A stretch of 64,000 nucleotides of DNA from Stomorhina lunata (GCA_933228675.1 OW121744.1:57059775-57123774); one strand, 5' to 3'; positions 22,376 through 35,267 are shown, numbered from the stretch's first letter. Numbers and translations are program-made. Notes: generated by a model not told the origin, from the letters alone.

Positions 22376-25300
22376 GTACAATAACATTTTTCTACAGAAA
22401 AATTTTCATTATAAAAATTTTTCTATGGAAAAATGTTCACTATAAAACATTTTCTATAGAAAAATTTTCAATATAAAAATGTTTCTATAGAAAAATTTTC
22501 AATATAAAAATTTTCTATAGAAAAATTTTCTATAGAAAAATTTTCTATAGAAAAATTTTCAATATAAAAATATTTCTATAAACAAATTTTCAATATAAAA
22601 ATGTTTCTAAAGAAAAATTTTCAATATAAAAAATTTCTATAGAAAAATTTTCTATAGAAAAATTTTCTATAGAAAAATTTTCAATACAAAAATGTTCTAT
22701 AGAAAAATTTTCAATATAAAAATATTTCTATAGAAATATTTTCAAAATTTTCAATATAAAAATGTTTCTATAGAAATATTTTCAATATAAAAATGTTTCT
22801 ATAGCAAATTTCAAAAATATAACAATTTTTCTATAGAAACATTTTCAGTATAAAAATTTTTCTATAGAAAAATTTTGAATATAAAAATTTTTCTATAGAA
22901 AAATTTTGAATATAAAATTTTTTTTATAGGAACATTTCTATCGAAAAATTTTCATTATAAAAATTTTTCTATAGAAAAATTTTCATTATAAACATTTTTC
23001 TATAGAAAAATTTTCATTATAAAAATTTTTCATTATAAACATTTTTCTATAGAAAAATTTTCATTATAAAAATTTTTCTATAGAAAAATTTTCATTATAA
23101 AAATTTTTCTATAGAAAAATTTTCATTATAAAAATTTTTCTATAGAAAAATTTTCATTATAAAAATTTTTCTATAGAAAAATTTTCATTATAAAAATTTT
23201 TCTATAGAAAAATTTTCATTATAAAAATTTTTCTATATTTAAAAATTCATTATAAAAATTATATTTAAAAATTTATTATAAAAATTTTTCTATAGAAAAA
23301 TTTTCATTATAAAAATTTTTCTATAGAAAAATTTTCATTATAAAAATTTTTCTATAGAAAAATTTTCATTATAAAAATTTTTCTATAGAAAAATTTTCAT
23401 TATAAAAATTTTTCTATAGAAAAATTTTCATTATAAAAATTTTTCTATAGAAAAATTTTCATTATAAAAATTTTTCTATAGAAAAATTTTCATTATAAAA
23501 ATTTTTCTATAGAAAAATTTTCATTATAAAAATTTTTCTATAGAAAAATTTTCATTATAAAAATTTTTCTATAGAAAACTTTTCATTATAAAAATTTTTC
23601 TATAGAAAAATTTTCATTATAAAAATTTTTCTATAGAAAAATTTTCATTATAAAAATTTTTCTATAGAAAAATTTTCATTATAAAAATTTTTCTATAGAA
23701 AAATTTTCATTATAAAAATTTTTCTATAGAAAAATTTTCATTATAAAAATTTTTCTATAGAAAAATTTTCATTATAAAAATTTTTCTATAGAAAAATTTT
23801 CATTATAAAAATTTTTCTATAGAAAAATTTTCATTATAAAAATTTTTCTATAGAAAAATTTTCATTATAAAAATTTTTCTATAGAAAAATTTTCATTATA
23901 AAAATTTTTCTATAGAAAAATTTTCATTATAAAAATTTTTCTATAGAAAAATTTTCATTATAAAAATTTTTCTATAGAAAAATTTTCATTATAAAAATTT
24001 TTCTATAGAAAAATTTTCATTATAAAAATTTTTCTATAGAAAAATTTTCATTATAAAAATTTTTCTATAGAAAAATTTTCATTATAAAAATTTTTCTACA
24101 GAAAAATTTTCATTATAAAAATTTTTCTATATAAAAATTTTCATTATAAAAATTTTTCTATAGAAAAATTTTCATTATAAAAATTTTTCTATAGAAAAAT
24201 TTTCATTATAAAAATTTTTCTATAGAAAAATTTTCATTATAAAAATTTTTCTATAGAAAAATTTTCATTATAAAAATTTTTCTATAGAAAAATTTTCATT
24301 ATAAAAATTTTTCTATAGAAAAATTTTCATTACAAAAATTTTTCTATAGAAAAATTTTCATTATAAAAATTTTTCTATAGAAAAATTTTCATTATAAAAA
24401 TTTTTCTATAGAAAAATTTTCATTATAAAAATTTTTCTATAGAAAAATTTTCATTATAAAAATTTTTCTATAGAAAAATTTTTCTATAGAAAAATTTTCA
24501 TTATAAAAATTTTTTTATAGAAAAATTTTCATTATAAAAATTTTTCTATAGAAAAATTTTCATTATAAAAATTTTTCTATAGAAAAATTTTCATTATAAA
24601 AATTTTTCTATAGAAAAATTTTCATTATAAAAATTTTTCTATAGAAAAATTTTCATTATAAAAATTTTTCTATAGAAAAATTTTTATTATAAAAATTTTT
24701 CTATAGAAAAATTTTCATTATAAAAATTTTTCTATAAAAAAATTTTTATTATAAAAATTTTTCGATAGAAAAATTTTTTTAATGAAAATTTTTCGATAGA
24801 AAAATTTTTATAATAAAATTTTATAATTAAAAAAATTTTTCTATCGAAAAATTTTCATAATAAAAATTTTTCTATAGAAAAATTTTCATTATAAAAATTT
24901 TTCTAATGAAAATTTTTCGATAGAAAAATTTTTTTAATGAAAATTTTTCGATAGGAAAATTTTTATAATGAAAATTTTTCTTATAAAAATTTTTATAATG
25001 AAAATTTTTCGATAGAAAAATTTTTATAATGAAAATTTTTCGATAGAAAAATTTTTATAATGAAAATTTTTCTATAGAAAAATTTTAATAATGAAAATTT
25101 TTCGATAGAAAAATTTTTTTAATGAAAATTTTTCGATAGAAAAATTTTTTTAATGAAAATTTTTCGATAGAAAAATTTTTCATTATAAAAATTTTTCTAT
25201 AGAAAAATTTTCATTATAAAAATTTTTCTACAGAAAAATTTTCATTATAAAAATTTTTCTATAGAAAAATTTTCATTATAAAAATTTTTCTATAGAAAAA

Positions 25301-26984
25301 TTTTCATTATAAAAATTTTTCTATAGAAAAATTTTCATTATAAAAATTTTTCTATAGAAAAATTTTCATTATAAAAATTTTTCTATAGAAAAATTTTCAT
25401 TATAAAAATTTTTCTATAGAAAAATTTTCATTATAAAAATTTTTATATAGAAAAATTTTCATTATAAAAATTTTTCTATAGAAAAATTTTCATTATAAAA
25501 ATTTTTCTATAGAAAAATTTTCATTATCAAAATTTTTCTATAGAAAAATTTTTATTATAAAAATTTTTCTATAGAAAAATTTTCATTATAAAAATTTTTC
25601 TATAGAAAAATTTTTATTATAAAAATTTTTCTATAGAAAAATTTTCATTATAAAAATTTTTCTATCGAAAAATTTTCATTAAAAAAATTTTTCTATCGAA
25701 AAATTTTCATTAAAAAAATTTTTCTATCGAAAAATTTTCATTAAAAAAATTTTTCTATCGAAAAATTTTCATTATAAAAATTTTTCTATCGAAAAATTTT
25801 CATTAAAAAAATTTTTCTATCGAAAAATTTTCATTAAAAAATTTTTCTATCGATAGAAAAATTTTTATAATGAAAATTTTTCTTATAAAAATTTTTATAA
25901 TAAAAATTTTTCTATAGAAAAATTTTTCTATAGAAAAATTTTTATAATAAAAATTTTTCTATAGAAAAATTTTTATAATGAAAATTTTTCTATAGAAAAA
26001 TTTTTATAATAAAAATTTTTCTATAGAAAAATTTTCATTATAAAAATTTTTCTATAGAAAAATTTTCATTATAAAAATTTTTCTATAGAAAACTTTTCAT
26101 TATAAAAATTTTTCTATAGAAAAATTTTCATTATAAAAATTTTTCTATAGAAAAATTTTCATTATAAAAATTTTTCTATAGAAAAATTTTCATTATAAAA
26201 ATTTTTCTATAGAAAAATTTTCATTATAAAAATTTTTCTATAGAAAAATTTTCATTATAAAAATTTTTCTATAGAAAAATTTTCATTATAAAAATTTTTC
26301 TATAGAAAAATTTTCATTATAAAAATTTTTCTATAGAAAAATTTTCATTATAAAAATTTTTCTATAGAAAAATTTTCATTATAAAAATTTTTCTATAGAA
26401 AAATTTTCATTATAAAAATTTTTCTATAGAAAAATTTTCATTATAAAAATTTTTCTATAGAAAAATTTTCATTATAAAAATTTTTCTATAGAAAAATTTT
26501 CATTATAAAAATTTTTCTATAGAAAAATTTTCATTATAAAAATTTTTCTATAGAAAAATTTTCATTATAAAAATTTTTCTATAGAAAAATTTTCATTATA
26601 AAAATTTTTCTATAGAAAAATTTTCATTATAAAAATTTTTCTATAGAAAAATTTTCATTATAAAAATTTTTCTATAGAAAAATTTTCATTATAAAAATTT
26701 TTCTATAGAAAAATTTTCATTATAAAAATTTTTCTACAGAAAAATTTTCATTATAAAAATTTTTCTATATAAAAATTTTCATTATAAAAATTTTTCTATA
26801 GAAAAATTTTCATTATAAAAATTTTTCTATAGAAAAATTTTCATTATAAAAATTTTTCTATAGAAAAATTTTCATTATAAAAATTTTTCTATAGAAAAAT
26901 TTTCATTACAAAAATTTTTCTATAGAAAAATTTTCATTATAAAAATTTTTCTATAGAAAAATTTTCATTATAAAAATTTTTCTA

Positions 26985-29900
26985 TAGAAAAATTTTTCTA
27001 TAGAAAAATTTTCATTATAAAAATTTTTTTATAGAAAAATTTTCATTATAAAAATTTTTCTATAGAAAAATTTTCATTATAAAAATTTTTCTATAGAAAA
27101 ATTTTCATTATAAAAATTTTTCTATAGAAAAATTTTCATTATAAAAATTTTTCTATAGAAAAATTTTCATTATAAAAATTTTTCTATAGAAAAATTTTTA
27201 TTATAAAAATTTTTCTATAGAAAAATTTTCATTATAAAAATTTTTCTATAAAAAAATTTTTATTATAAAAATTTTTCGATAGAAAAATTTTTTTAATGAA
27301 AATTTTTCGATAGAAAAATTTTTATAATAAAATTTTATAATTAAAAAAATTTTTCTATCGAAAAATTTTCATTATAAAAATTTTTCTATAGAAAAATTTT
27401 CATTATAAAAATTTTTCTAATGAAAATTTTTCGATAGAAAAATTTTTTTAATGAAAATTTTTCGATAGGAAAATTTTTATAATGAAAATTTTTCTTATAA
27501 AAATTTTTATAATGAAAATTTTTCGATAGAAAAATTTTTATAATGAAAATTTTTCTATAGAAAAATTTTCATTATAAGAATTTTTCTATAGAAAAATTTT
27601 CATTATAAAAATTTTTCTATAGAAAAATTTTCATTATAAAAATTTTTCTATAGAAAAATTTTCATTATAAAAATTTTTCTATAGAAAAATTTTCATTATA
27701 AAAATTTTTCTATAGAAAAATTTTCATTATAAAAATTTTTATATAGAAAAATTTTCATTATAAAAATTTTTCTATAGAAAAATTTTCATTATAAAAATTT
27801 TTCTATAGAAAAATTTTCATTACAAAAATTTTTCTATAGAAAAATTTTCATTATAAAAATTTTTCTATAGAAAAATTTTCATTATAAAAATTTTTCTATA
27901 GAAAAATTTTTCTATAGAAAAATTTTCATTATAAAAATTTTTTTATAGAAAAATTTTCATTATAAAAATTTTTCTATAGAAAAATTTTCATTATAAAAAT
28001 TTTTCTATAGAAAAATTTTCATTATAAAAATTTTTCTATAGAAAAATTTTCATTATAAAAATTTTTCTATAGAAAAATTTTCATTATAAAAATTTTTCTA
28101 TAGAAAAATTTTTATTATAAAAATTTTTCTATAGAAAAATTTTCATTATAAAAATTTTTCTATAAAAAAATTTTTATTATAAAAATTTTTCGATAGAAAA
28201 ATTTTTTTAATGAAAATTTTTCGATAGAAAAATTTTTATAATAAAATTTTATAATTAAAAAAATTTTTCTATCGAAAAATTTTCATTATAAAAATTTTTC
28301 TATAGAAAAATTTTCATTATAAAAATTTTTCTAATGAAAATTTTTCGATAGAAAAATTTTTTTAATGAAAATTTTTCGATAGGAAAATTTTTATAATGAA
28401 AATTTTTCTTATAAAAATTTTTATAATGAAAATTTTTCGATAGAAAAATTTTTATAATGAAAATTTTTCTATAGAAAAATTTTCATTATAAGAATTTTTC
28501 TATAGAAAAATTTTCATTATAAAAATTTTTCTATAGAAAAATTTTCATTATAAAAATTTTTCTATAGAAAAATTTTCATTATAAAAATTTTTCTATAGAA
28601 AAATTTTCATTATAAAAATTTTTCTATAGAAAAATTTTCATTATAAAAATTTTTATATAGAAAAATTTTCATTATAAAAATTTTTCTATAGAAAAATTTT
28701 CATTATAAAAATTTTTCTATAGAAAAATTTTCATTATAAAAATTTTTCTATAGAAAAATTTTTATTATAAAAATTTTTCTATAGAAAAATTTTCATTATA
28801 AAAATTTTTCTATAGAAAAATTTTCATTATAAAAATTTTTCTATAGAAAAATTTTCATTATAAAAATTTTTCTATAGAAAAATTTTCATTATAAAAATTT
28901 TTCTATAGAAAAATTTTCATTATAAAAATTTTTCTATAGAAAAATTTTCATTATAAAAATTTTTCTATAGAAAAATTTTCATTATAAAAATTTTTCTATA
29001 GAAAAATTTTCATTATAAAAATTTTTCTATAGAAAAATTTTCATTATAAAAATTTTTCTATAGAAAAATTTTCATTATAAAAATTTTTCTATAGAAAAAT
29101 TTTCATTATAAAAATTTTTCTAATGAAAATTTTTCGATAGAAAAATTTTTTTAATGAAAATTTTTCGATAGGAAAATTTTTATAATGAAAATTTTTCTTA
29201 TAAAAATTTTTATAATGAAAATTTTTCGATAGAAAAATTTTTATAATGAAAATTTTTCTATAGAAAAATTTTCATTATAAGAATTTTTCTATAGAAAAAT
29301 TTTCATTATAAAAATTTTTCTATAGAAAAATTTTCATTATAAAAATTTTTCTATAGAAAAATTTTCATTATAAAAATTTTTCTATAGAAAAATTTTCATT
29401 ATAAAAATTTTTCTATAGAAAAATTTTCATTATAAAAATTTTTATATAGAAAAATTTTCATTATAAAAATTTTTCTATAGAAAAATTTTCATTATAAAAA
29501 TTTTTCTATAGAAAAATTTTCATTACAAAAATTTTTCTATAGAAAAATTTTCATTATAAAAATTTTTCTATAGAAAAATTTTCATTATAAAAATTTTTCT
29601 ATAGAAAAATTTTTCTATAGAAAAATTTTCATTATAAAAATTTTTTTATAGAAAAATTTTCATTATAAAAATTTTTCTATAGAAAAATTTTCATTATAAA
29701 AATTTTTCTATAGAAAAATTTTCATTATAAAAATTTTTCTATAGAAAAATTTTCATTATAAAAATTTTTCTATAGAAAAATTTTCATTATAAAAATTTTT
29801 CTATAGAAAAATTTTTATTATAAAAATTTTTCTATAGAAAAATTTTCATTATAAAAATTTTTCTATAAAAAAATTTTTATTATAAAAATTTTTCGATAGA

Positions 29901-30200
29901 AAAATTTTTTTAATGAAAATTTTTCGATAGAAAAATTTTTATAATAAAATTTTATAATTAAAAAAATTTTTCTATCGAAAAATTTTCATTATAAAAATTT
30001 TTCTATAGAAAAATTTTCATTATAAAAATTTTTCTAATGAAAATTTTTCGATAGAAAAATTTTTTTAATGAAAATTTTTCGATAGGAAAATTTTTATAAT
30101 GAAAATTTTTCTTATAAAAATTTTTATAATGAAAATTTTTCGATAGAAAAATTTTTATAATGAAAATTTTTCTATAGAAAAATTTTCATTATAAGAATTT
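26985..30200. repeat. Higher-order repeat within the satellite (914 bp)
   Basis: Rare variants mark longer duplicated blocks. The variant GATAGGAAAATTTT occurs with its first A of ATAGG at 24951, 27465, 28379, 29168, 30082 and 32354, and a doubled CTATAG unit occurs at 24471, 26985, 27899 and 29602. Offsets of exactly 914 recur (27465 to 28379, 29168 to 30082, 26985 to 27899), and 2514 separates the first pair of both markers. Each 914-bp block includes forward units, a flipped zone and an ATTATAAGAATT variant. Confidence 0.85.
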
Positions 30201-31245
30201 TTCTATAGAAAAATTTTCATTATAAAAATTTTTCTATAGAAAAATTTTCATTATAAAAATTTTTCTATAGAAAAATTTTCATTAAAAAAATTTTTCTATA
30301 GAAAAATTTTCATTATAAAAATTTTTCTATAGAAAAATTTTCATTATAAAAATTTTTATATAGAAAAATTTTCATTATAAAAATTTTTCTATAGAAAAAT
30401 TTTCATTATAAAAATTTTTCTATAGAAAAATTTTCATTATAAAAATTTTTCTATAGAAAAATTTTTATTATAAAAATTTTTCTATAGAAAAATTTTCATT
30501 ATAAAAATTTTTCTATAGAAAAATTTTTATTATAAAAATTTTTCTATAGAAAAATTTTCATTATAAAAATTTTTCTATAGAAAAATTTTCATTATAAAAA
30601 TTTTTCTATAGAAAAATTTTCATTATAAAAATTTTTCTATAGAAAAATTTTCATTATAAAAATTTTTCTATAGAAAAATTTTCATTATAAAAATTTTTCT
30701 ATAGAAAAATTTTCATTATAAAAATTTTTCTATAGAAAAATTTTCATTATAAAAATTTTTCTATAGAAAAATTTTCATTATAAAAATTTTTCTATAGAAA
30801 AATTTTCATTATAAAAATTTTTCTATAGAAAAATTTTCATTATAAAAATTTTTCTATAGAAAAATTTTCATTATAAAAATTTTTCTATAGAAAAATTTTC
30901 ATTATAAAAATTTTTCTATAGAAAAATTTTCATTATAAAAATTTTTCTATAGAAAAATTTTCATTATAAAAATTTTTCTATAGAAAAATTTTCATTATAA
31001 AAATTTTTCTATAGAAAAATTTTCATTATAAAAATTTTTCTATAGAAAAATTTTCATTATAAAAATTTTTCTATAGAAAAATTTTCATTATCAAAATTTT
31101 TCTATAGAAAAATTTTTATTATAAAAATTTTTCTATAGAAAAATTTTCATTATAAAAATTTTTCTATAGAAAAATTTTTATTATAAAAATTTTTCTATAG
31201 AAAAATTTTCATTATAAAAATTTTTATATCGAAAAATTTTCATTA

Positions 31246-31640
31246 GATAGATTTAGATTTAGAAATGTTCTTTATTTTCAAAATTTTAACTTAAAAAATA
31301 AATTAACAATAATTTTATAAAACTTAGAACATACGACGTTGACAATTTGTCGTCAGTCGGAGGTTTGGTTTGATAATAGTGAAAGGTATAATTTTCAACA
31401 ATTTTGATATAAATATGTGTAAAATTAAGTTTTGAGTTTTTAACAAAATTCGTTTAATATTCTTTTTCTATATGTTAAGGCATTTATAATATAATTTACT
31501 AAATTATCCCAGTTTTGATCTTCAACTCCATTTAATATATTAATCATTTCTGATTCGTTTAAAGATACTTTTCCAAAAAATCTGATTCGGTATTCCCTTA
31601 ATATTGTACATCTTCCTAAAAAGTGTTGAAAAGTTTCATT
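31246..31640 (-). pseudogene. C-terminal LINE fragment inserted in the satellite
   Basis: On the minus strand 31640-31440 is open for 66 codons to a TAA stop. It includes ETFQHFLGRCTILREYR (the His/Cys end of a C-terminal zinc-knuckle motif of R1/LOA-like LINEs), then RFFGKVSL, a WDNLVNYIINALTYRKRIL helix and EFC at the end. The remaining bases down to 31246 look like a 3' UTR with AATAAAG and a TCTAAA-repeat tail. The upstream part of the protein is absent, so this is a 5'-truncated insertion. Satellite units resume directly on both sides. Unlike other LINE scraps here the residual frame is unbroken, so the insertion may be fairly young. Confidence 0.8.
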
Positions 31641-32599
31641 CTATAGAAAAATTTTCATTATAAAAATTTTTCTATAGAAAAATTTTCATTATAAAAATTT
31701 TTATAAGAAAAATTTTCATTATAAAAATTTTCCTATCGAAAAATTTTCATTAAAAAAATTTTTCTATCGAAAAATTTTCATTAGAAAAATTTTTATAATG
31801 AAAATTTTTCTATAGAAAAATTTTTATAATGAAAATTTTTCTATAGAAAAATTTTTATAATGAAAATTTTTCTATAGAAAAATTTTTATAATGAAAATTT
31901 TTCTATAGAAAAATTTTTATAATGAAAATTTTTCTATAGAAAAATTTTTATAATGAAAATTTTTCTATAGAAAAATTTTTATAATGAAAATTTTTCTATA
32001 GAAAAATTTTTATAATGAAAATTTTTCTATAGAAAAATTTTTATAATGAAAATTTTTCTATAGAAAAATTTTTATAATGAAAATTTTTCTATAGAAAAAT
32101 TTTTATAATGAAAATTTTTCTATAGAAAAATTTTTATAATGAAAATTTTTCTATAGAAAAATTTTTATAATGAAAATTTTTCTATAGAAAAATTTTTATA
32201 ATGAAAATTTTTCTATAGAAAAATTTTTATAATGAAAAGTTTTCTATAGAAAAATTTTCATTATAAAAATTTTTCTATAGAAAAATTTTCATTATAAAAA
32301 TTTTTCTAATGAAAATTTTTCGATAGAAAAATTTTTTTAATGAAAATTTTTCGATAGGAAAATTTTTATAATGAAAATTTTTCTTATAAAAATTTTTATA
32401 ATGAAAATTTTTCGATAGAAAAATTTTTATAATGAAAATTTTTCTATAGAAAAATTTTCATTATAAAAATTTTTCTATAGAAAAATTTTCATTATAAAAA
32501 TTTTTCTATAGAAAAATTTTCATTATAAAAATTTTTCTATAGAAAAATTCGCTTTTACGTAAAACTTTTCTTAGCGTTAGTTTATAATAGGGGAAATAA

Positions 32600-32860
32600 T
32601 TTGTCGTGAACATAAGCTCACGTGAAATTGAATAGGAGAAAGAACGGAGTCTTGCGGTCACACCGAATTAATCTTTAACTCATTCGATGATATCCCATCT
32701 ATAACAACTCTTGTAGTGCGATCTCTGAGAAAGCTCGATATAAACCAAAAGTGGCCTTTGCCTACACCAAAACCAATCGAACGCCCTGAAAATACCAAGA
32801 GTTGTATAGAATAGAACGTCGCCATTCTTCCGATAGAAGGGCTAATACCTTACTTTGGAG
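32600..32860 (-). pseudogene. Jockey-like LINE, RT palm fragment, copy D
   Basis: On the minus strand FISSFLRDRTTRVVIDGISS, NELKINS, a VPQ-type segment with a stop, and DSVLSPIQF match the same region of copy C (8500-9075). It abuts the right end of the satellite closely. Confidence 0.65.
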
Positions 32861-33290
32861 CGACCCATAAGAAATCCATAGTTACACGTATGGTTTATCT
32901 CCTAAAGTTTTTGAGTTATTCAGGGAAAATTTGGATTTGACATTAGCAAAACTCTAGGCCTAAGTCGTCAAAAAGTTATCAATAATAATATCTCATAAGC
33001 TATAGGAGATAAACCATAGCGATGTCTTTTTGTATCGGATCAAAAATGTGACTTCTGGATTATTTTTAATTTTAGAAAAACCAGAGGTGCCTAATTTGAG
33101 GGCATAGATCTCCCCTACTGATAAGTCTGCAGACTCCAAATTCTAAACTTAAGCCTGGGTACTCCTGCTCAATAGCCATTTCATGATAAATGAGCTTTCC
33201 GTTTAAAAATGAATGAATTATATCCCAATTTTTATCAACTTAGTTGTTGTTTGCTTTCCGGCAGGTATGAATTACTTGCAAATCTCAGTC
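32861..33290. other. Non-coding, nothing firm
   Basis: Phrases such as ATCTCATAAGCTATAGGAGAT recall the neighbouring decayed repeat, but no clear unit can be drawn. Confidence 0.35.
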
Positions 33291-34685
33291 GATTTAACCC
33301 TATTATTTGAAAAAGTACCCAACACGCATTTGAAATTTTTTTATGTTTATCGATTGCGGTATACATTTTGTTGCTATGTTAATTGGCTCAGAAGTTGTAT
33401 ATGATTCAAAAAAAGTACCAATATTTTGTTTTTAAACTTTTTTACACCCTATTTGTCCCATTTTCGAAAAATTGCTAAACATTTGTTCCCTTGTTTTTAC
33501 CGCTGACCTTAACTCAATTTAAATCTTGTTTCCATCGCTCATGATTTTGGACATATAACGTTACCAAAATTTACCCTTTTTACCTGTTTATACCCCCTAG
33601 ACGGTCAAATTTCAAAAAAGTACCGAATATTTATTATGTCATTTTTATTGCCGATCTCAACACCATTTTAGTTTTGCTTCTACCTCTTTTGGTGTAGGTA
33701 TAATATTAACGATTTAACCTTTTTTAACCCCTTAATTGAAAGAAGTATCAAATATATGTTTGATATTTCTTTAACGCCAATAAGCCCCTCTCTATATTTT
33801 ATTTCTAGCTTCATTGGTTTAAAAAATATGTTAAGTTTGAAAACAAAAAATCCTACCCTTCAATTTATGTCTCATTTTTGTCCGATAAAGTACCAAACAC
33901 GTGTTTGGTACTATTTATCGACCTATCGGTATACATTTTGTTTCTATAAGAATTGGGTCAAAAGTTATATATGGGTTATTTTTTCGCTTCTCTTCTTATT
34001 CTTTTTACTATTTCTCTATCTTTCGTCTGATTCTCAATCTCCTTCCTTCTATATATATCTTTGAAGGATCACGATGGACTAAAAGTGTTTCTGATTGGAG
34101 GTGTCGTTTTGGCACCACTTTTTAAACCTAACCTAACCCAACATTTTCGAAAAAATCCTAAACATGTGTCCTATTATATTTCAAGTCAATCTAAATCCAA
34201 TTTAAATATCGTTTCTATCGATGTTAGTTTCGGAGATATGATGTTTTTTATTTTTCCCTTTTTTTTACGCTATTCTAAGACCAATTCGTTTTTGTTGCTT
34301 TCGGTCTTCAAGATATAATGTACCGGTAACATTTTTCGTTTTTTATCCCTAAATTGAAAAAAGTATCAAGTCAATTTTAATTTGTTTGTATCGCTAATAG
34401 TTTCAAAGATACAAGGCTACTAATTTTTCCCTTTTCTACCTCTTTTACAAACTAAGGGAAGCAAAAAGTACCGAATATATGTCCATTAATTTTTACTTAC
34501 ATCGCTTACGGCTTTGAAGAAATAATGTTACGGCTTATCGCTTTTCTTACCCCCTAAATTAAAAAAGTACCAAACACTTGCCTTATATTTTGTGCTTGAA
34601 AATCTACTTTCCTGTAAACTTAATTTCTAGCTCTATTGGTTCAAGCGATATACAAAGATAAGCAAGTAAGTTACTTTAGTCTTAG
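33290..34685. repeat. Decayed tandem repeat with AAAGTACCAAACA motif
   Basis: Variants of AAAAAGTACCAAACA recur near 33310, 33410, 33620, 33740, 33890, 34365, 34470 and 34565. They are followed by phrases like ATCGCTxATxGTTTCxAAGATA and TTTTTACCCCCTAAAT. Spacing is irregular (about 100-180 bp). A similar phrase occurs in reverse at 59190-59410. Short open frames here come from this repetition. Confidence 0.55.
33970..34140 (+). repeat. 3' UTR stub of the RNase H-class retrotransposon
   Basis: A pyrimidine-rich stretch, then AAGGATCACGATGGACT and an AAACCTAACCTAACCC end, match in reverse orientation the 3' UTR of the element at 35047-36950. No coding sequence is included, as in a strongly 5'-truncated insertion. 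Confidence 0.65.
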
Positions 34686-34694
34686 AGACATACA

Positions 34695-34945
34695 TACATA
34701 TCGCACTTGATCAACAAAAGGGTATTAACTCAAAATTTTTAAATTTTCAGTAGAGTCAAAAAACTATTTTATTTTACTACTACTTTCATATAAGGAAGAG
34801 GGGTAAAACTGTAGTTTTTTTTGTGAAATTATAGTGAGAATGATGACAGTGGGTAGATAAGACTACTACACATCAATTTCTTTAAAAAAGTTAAAATTTA
34901 AAAATTTTGAGTTAATACCCTCTTGTTGAACAAGTGCGATATGTA
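34695..34945. repeat. MITE-like element with about 50-bp inverted termini
   Basis: The left end TACATATCGCACTTG (34695-34709) is exactly complementary to 34931-34945, and complementarity continues inwards through GGGTATTAACTCAAAATTTT with a few mismatches. The centre (about 150 bp) is non-coding. Confidence 0.7.
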
Positions 34946-35267
34946 TATTCGCATGTGCTTTTTTTTTCAAAATTATCGAAAAAATAGTAAAAATGAGACA
35001 AAAATATCAAAATATATATGCCTTCATGAACTCCACAAATCCGATCGTTAGGTTAGGTTAAAAAGGTGATGCCAGTAGAGTGGCATCTACACTCGGAGAC
35101 CTTCTGGTCCATTGTGATCCTTTCTGAAAGTAAATAAATGATAGCGGAAAGAGAAAGAGAGGAGAGAGTGAAGGGAGTAATACTAGAGAGTGTTAAAGAT
35201 AGAGAAGGAAAATCGAGTAGAAGAGAAGTGTTGACCAAAAAACGCTACCCTAGGGGAAAGAGCCCCG

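Larger units (their letters stand above)
22376..32549. repeat. Ten-kilobase satellite array of 31-bp palindromic units
   Basis: The array repeats every 31 bp (CTATAG recurs at 31-bp steps, for example 23476 and 23507). Each unit is CTATAG flanked by A/T tracts, forming a perfect 24-base palindrome from AAAATTTTT through CTATAG to AAAAATTTT, plus a 7-base spacer CATTATA. About 9.8 kb of satellite gives roughly 300 units. The left edge (22376-22930) consists of diverged units with CAATATA spacers and ATGTTT variants, whereas the interior is almost homogeneous. The strand of the spacer flips (CATTATA to TATAATG) repeatedly, notably about 24770-25170, 25850-26030, 27280-27550, 28190-28470, 29115-29260, 29890-30180, 31790-32240 and 32300-32450. 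CGATAG variants mark the flipped zones. One foreign insertion lies at 31246-31640. No coding capacity. Confidence 0.97.

Noticed and set aside
22376..32549. CRISPR-like array because of short regular repeats
   Set aside because: There are no unique spacers. Repeat and spacer are both constant at 31 bp in total, and the context is a eukaryotic satellite.
35053..35238. 61-codon minus-strand frame rich in Leu/Ser
   Set aside because: It lies in the pyrimidine-rich 3' UTR of the retrotransposon, after its stop codon.
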